Positions 5,744 to 7,860 of a DNA stretch of 7,860 nt are shown piece by piece. The notes beneath the pieces are model-generated. The model had not been told where the DNA came from and did not search any database. It worked only from the letters and a program-made list of their open reading frames with translations. Position 1 is the first letter of the stretch; each line of letters begins with the position of its first letter. The stretch spans positions 1-7,860 of the forward strand of contig USNP01000024.1 in the NCBI GenBank assembly GCA_900556165.1, read 5' to 3'. Source of the DNA: an uncultured bacterium (GTDB taxonomy: Bacteria > Patescibacteriota > Saccharimonadia > Saccharimonadales > Saccharimonadaceae). Both the position numbers and the translations under genes were made by a program.

Positions 5744-6205
5744 TTATTTATCTTCTACTGATTTTTTCAAAGGTGTGGCAACTTTTTCGAATTTACCACC
5801 AGCTTTTTCAATTGCTTCAATAGCAGATTTCGAAGCAGCCTGAACCTTCAAGATAACTTTTTCGTTTAATTCACCGCGTGAGATAACTTTAACTTTATGG
5901 AAAGGTGTTGAAATATAACCTTCTTCGAATAGTCGGAAGTTATCAACTTCGCCAGCTAAATCGTTCAAGTGATCAAGATAAACAACTTGTGCTGGTTTGC
6001 GCAAAGATTTAAATCCTTTAGCTTTCGGTGTTGCTTGAACAAGTGGATTTTGACCACCTTGGAAAGTTGCGCGAAGCTTCTTACCTGTTCGAGCGCCCTG
6101 ACCTTTTGTACCACGACCAGCAGTTTTACCACGACCAGCTGAGATACCGCGACCAACACGAATTCGATCTTTATTTGCAGAAACTTGGAGTTCATTGTAT
6201 TTCAT
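5744..6205 (-). CDS. rplO: 50S ribosomal protein L15
   Basis: L15 is a large-subunit protein that binds 23S rRNA late in assembly. The 153-residue protein has the Gly/Arg/Lys-rich N-terminal tail expected (VGRGISAGRGKTAGRGTKGQ, 18-37), then LRATFQGGQNPL with GGQNP at 50-54, then KGF (63-65), all typical of L15. Length is normal. Its ATG overlaps the rpsE stop by 1 nt (TAATG), with AAAGGAGA at 6213-6220 as ribosome binding site. It is the last gene of the visible operon. In most bacteria rpmD lies before it and secY after it. Here rpmD is absent, and the next gene is the convergent recombinase of the element. Confidence 0.97.
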   Translation of the reverse strand: MKYNELQVSANKDRIRVGRGISAGRGKTAGRGTKGQGARTGKKLRATFQGGQNPLVQATPKAKGFKSLRKPAQVVYLDHLNDLAGEVDNFRLFEEGYISTPFHKVKVISRGELNEKVILKVQAASKSAIEAIEKAGGKFEKVATPLKKSVEDK

Positions 6206-6789
6206 TACTTAGTCTCCTTTTTAGCTTTTGGCTTATTTAGCCATTGGTCTTTTGGAACAAGACTATTCAAAGCATCAACTGTTGCATAAGCAATATTAAC
6301 TTTATTTGTTGAGCCAAGAGATTTCGAAAGCATGTTTCGAATTCCTGTCACACCAATAATTTGTCGAACAACACCACCAGCAATAATACCAGTACCAGGA
6401 GCAGCAGGTTTCAAAAGAACGTGTGCACCAGTTACTTTCTTTTCAGCTTCGTGTGGAATCGTATCGCCTTCAAGCGCGATTTCAATCATATTTTTCTTTG
6501 CAACATTTGTTGCTTTAGCAATAGCTGCAGTCACATCTTGACCTTTAGCTACACCAACGCCAACTTTGTTTTTGCGGTCACCCACTACAACAAGTGCTTT
6601 AAAGCGGAATCGGCGTCCACCTTTAACGACACGAGAAACGCGGTCGATATTGATAACTAATTCTTCGAATTGTTTTTCTTCGCGTTCTTGTCGGCGATTA
6701 TTATTTCGGCGATCGTTTTTCCGACTGTTATTTCGGTTGTTTCGATCATTATTTCGGCGTGGAGCCTGAGTTTTTTGAGCTTCAGCCAT
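6205..6789 (-). CDS. rpsE: 30S ribosomal protein S5 with an Asn/Arg-rich N-terminal extension
   Basis: S5 is a small-subunit protein at the mRNA entry side that contributes to decoding accuracy. Residues 39 to about 185 are a normal S5: INIDRVSRVVKGGRRFRF (47-63 region) carries the family signature, followed by VGVGVAKGQDV, GAHVLLKPAAPGTGIIAGG and VRQIIGVTGIRN. The protein is 194 residues, longer than the usual 165-170, because of residues 1-38, which are mostly Asn, Arg and Lys and probably disordered. Its start follows the rplR stop by 2 nt, with GGAG 8 nt ahead of the ATG, and its stop overlaps the rplO start. No L30 gene follows. Confidence 0.97.
   Translation of the reverse strand: MAEAQKTQAPRRNNDRNNRNNSRKNDRRNNNRRQEREEKQFEELVINIDRVSRVVKGGRRFRFKALVVVGDRKNKVGVGVAKGQDVTAAIAKATNVAKKNMIEIALEGDTIPHEAEKKVTGAHVLLKPAAPGTGIIAGGVVRQIIGVTGIRNMLSKSLGSTNKVNIAYATVDALNSLVPKDQWLNKPKAKKETK
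6701..6757 (-). repeat. Codon-level microrepeat coding for the Asn/Arg-rich tail of S5
   Basis: TTATTTCGG on the plus strand occurs at 6701-6709, 6728-6736 and 6749-6757, in the same reading frame at intervals of 27 and 21 nt. On the coding strand it reads CCGAAATAA and encodes part of R-N-N runs. It suggests that the tail grew by small in-frame duplications. Confidence 0.55.
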
Positions 6790-6791
6790 AA

Positions 6792-7148
6792 TTAGAACTC
6801 CAATCCTTCCTTACGAGCAGCATCTGCCAAAGCGTGCAAGCGACCTGCATATTGGCGACCATTTCGGTCGAATACTACTGTATTAATTTTAGCTTTTTTA
6901 GCTTTTTTAGCAATTTCTTCACCAATTTTGGCAGCAAGTTCTGTTTTTGTTCCTTTAGCTTTTGAACCAACAGTTGTTGCAGAAACAAGAGTTTTTTGTG
7001 CAACATCGTCGATAATTTGAGCTGAAACATGTAGATTGCTGATTGTTACGGTTAGGCGTGGGCGTTCAGCAGTTCCTGAAATTTTTGCTCGAACTCGACC
7101 TTTTCGCAAAGCTAAATTTTGCTTTTTAAGTGCTAATGCTTTAGACAT
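6792..7148 (-). CDS. rplR: 50S ribosomal protein L18
   Basis: L18 binds 5S rRNA and helps attach it to the central protuberance of the large subunit. The 118-residue protein is a normal length. Family features are the basic start (LRKGRVRAKISGTAERPRL), the TISNLHVSAQIIDD strand pair at about 35-48, and the C-terminal FDRNGRQYAGRLHALADAAR followed by KEGLEF. Its ATG overlaps the rplF stop by 1 nt (TAATG). rpsE starts 2 nt after its stop, so the three genes are probably translationally coupled. Confidence 0.97.
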   Translation of the reverse strand: MSKALALKKQNLALRKGRVRAKISGTAERPRLTVTISNLHVSAQIIDDVAQKTLVSATTVGSKAKGTKTELAAKIGEEIAKKAKKAKINTVVFDRNGRQYAGRLHALADAARKEGLEF

Positions 7149-7684
7149 TATTTACCTGCCTTTCCTGCTTTTCGCAAGATAACTTCATCAACATATTTAA
7201 TACCTTTACCTTTGTATGGTTCAGGTTTTTTAAGTGCGCGGATTTCAGCCGCAGTTTGCCCAACAGCTTGTTTATCAATTCCGGCAACCGTAATAACCAT
7301 TTTATCATTTGAAAGAGTAATTCCTTCTTTAGCTTTATAGATTACAGGGTGCGAGAAACCAAGTTGCATTTCAAGCTCTTGTGGATTATTGGTTTGGACA
7401 CGGAAACCAACTCCGTTAACTTCCAATTTCTTTTCGAAACCTTTTGTAACACCAATAACAGCATTATTCAAAAGGGCTCGTTGCAATCCGTGCTGTGCGC
7501 GGGCTACGCGTTCGTCATTATTTCGAACAACCTTCAAAGTTGTGCCGTCAAGCTCGACAGTTACATCTGACAAATGAGGCACAGTTAGTTCGCCTTTAGC
7601 GCCTTTAACTGAAATCTCGTTCTCGTCAATCGTGATTGTCACACCAGCCGGAACCTCAATAGGTAGTTTTCCGATTCGACTCAT
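7148..7684 (-). CDS. rplF: 50S ribosomal protein L6
   Basis: L6 binds 23S rRNA near the sarcin-ricin loop. The start is the ATG at 7684 (complement of 7682-7684), giving MSRIGKLPIEVPAG, the standard L6 N-terminus, with AAAGGAAA at 7691-7698 as ribosome binding site. The frame stays open upstream to a TTG at 7825, but that codon is the -35 box of the promoter and the added residues do not look like L6. The protein is 178 residues, the usual length, with the signature PEPYKGKGIKY at 154-164. It is the first gene after the promoter. In most bacteria rpsH comes immediately before it; here only leader sequence is seen out to the window edge. Confidence 0.97.
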   Translation of the reverse strand: MSRIGKLPIEVPAGVTITIDENEISVKGAKGELTVPHLSDVTVELDGTTLKVVRNNDERVARAQHGLQRALLNNAVIGVTKGFEKKLEVNGVGFRVQTNNPQELEMQLGFSHPVIYKAKEGITLSNDKMVITVAGIDKQAVGQTAAEIRALKKPEPYKGKGIKYVDEVILRKAGKAGK

Positions 7685-7730
7685 TGAACTTTTCCTTTCA
7701 TTTAAAGAGTGTTTGTTTGCTTCGTGCTGG

Positions 7731-7749
7731 TCATTTCTTTTGGAAATGA
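7731..7749 (-). promoter_or_regulatory. Hairpin in the rplF leader
   Basis: TCATTTC (7731-7737) and GAAATGA (7743-7749) form a perfect 7-bp stem with a 5-nt loop. It lies in the 5' leader of the rplF transcript, about 35 nt before the ribosome binding site. There is no following T run. It could be part of an autoregulatory site for a ribosomal protein, but it does not match a known one that I recognise. Confidence 0.45.
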
Positions 7750-7796
7750 GGCGCAAAATCTCCCAAATTTCACTCGCATTTAATATTAACTTTACT

Positions 7797-7825
7797 ATTC
7801 TATCACATAAAACACGTTTTTTCAA
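7797..7825 (-). promoter_or_regulatory. Promoter of the rplF-rplR-rpsE-rplO operon
   Basis: Read on the minus strand, TTGAAA (7820-7825) and TAGAAT (7797-7802) are separated by exactly 17 nt, and TGA precedes the -10, giving an extended -10. Transcription would begin near 7790, leaving a leader of about 105 nt before the rplF start. Each hexamer differs from consensus at one position (TTGAAA vs TTGACA, TAGAAT vs TATAAT), so it should be strong. Confidence 0.75.
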
Positions 7826-7860
7826 GCTTTTTCATAAATATTTTACGCTTGAAATGTCTT
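7826..7860. other. Right edge of the window, no gene seen
   Basis: The minus-strand frames that enter from the right all stop within or just after this stretch. None ends with a recognisable ribosomal protein C-terminus; in particular the usual S8 ending is absent. It is AT-rich and probably intergenic, although a short 3' end of an upstream gene cannot be excluded. Confidence 0.4.

Noticed and set aside
7685..7825. 47-residue N-terminal extension of L6 from a TTG codon
   Set aside because: The TTG is part of the -35 box of the operon promoter, the extra residues do not resemble L6, and the ATG at 7684 has the standard L6 start and a ribosome binding site.
1..7860. tRNA genes or CRISPR arrays
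   Set aside because: I saw no tRNA-like cloverleaf segments and no regularly spaced direct repeats of CRISPR size.

Overview
The window looks like chromosome from a Candidate Phyla Radiation (Patescibacteria) bacterium, most likely Saccharibacteria (TM7). It carries one end of an integrated mobile element, which meets the spc ribosomal-protein operon tail to tail. Three things support the lineage: rpsE is followed directly by rplO with no rpmD (L30) between them, a known trait of CPR genomes; the DNA is AT-rich with very tight gene packing; and TGA acts as a normal stop (110-112), which argues against the TGA=Gly code of Gracilibacteria and Absconditabacteria. The phylum is an inference from these traits, not from a database match.

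Positions 1-5675, all on the plus strand, are the mobile element. In order they hold: the 3' end of an unrecognised gene; a small single-pass membrane protein; a 55-residue double-pass membrane protein; a soluble VirD4/TraG-like coupling ATPase; a replication-relaxation family protein (winged helix plus a PD...ExD core); a 55-residue TnpW-like protein; and a 567-residue TnpX-type large serine recombinase. The recombinase has its own extended -10 promoter. The ATPase, its upstream membrane partner and the DNA-binding protein suggest conjugative transfer or mobilisation. The recombinase would excise and insert the element. The left part of the element lies outside the window, and no recognisable relaxase is visible.

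Positions 5676-5743 are the junction. It holds no gene and probably includes the end of the element.

Positions 5744-7684, on the minus strand, are rplF-rplR-rpsE-rplO (L6, L18, S5, L15). The genes are joined by 1-nt TAATG overlaps or a 2-nt gap. A strong sigma-70-type promoter lies upstream (7797-7825), and the roughly 105-nt leader contains a 7-bp hairpin. The operon's best rho-independent terminator is not in the gap after rplO. It lies inside the last codons of the convergent recombinase gene (5643-5673), so the element may supply the stop signal for the host operon.

The points most worth following up are the apparently split coupling protein (membrane hairpin and ATPase on separate adjacent genes), the shared terminator/recombinase 3' end, the insertion between rplO and whatever followed it (usually secY), and the inverted repeats that surround two promoter-like sites in the element.
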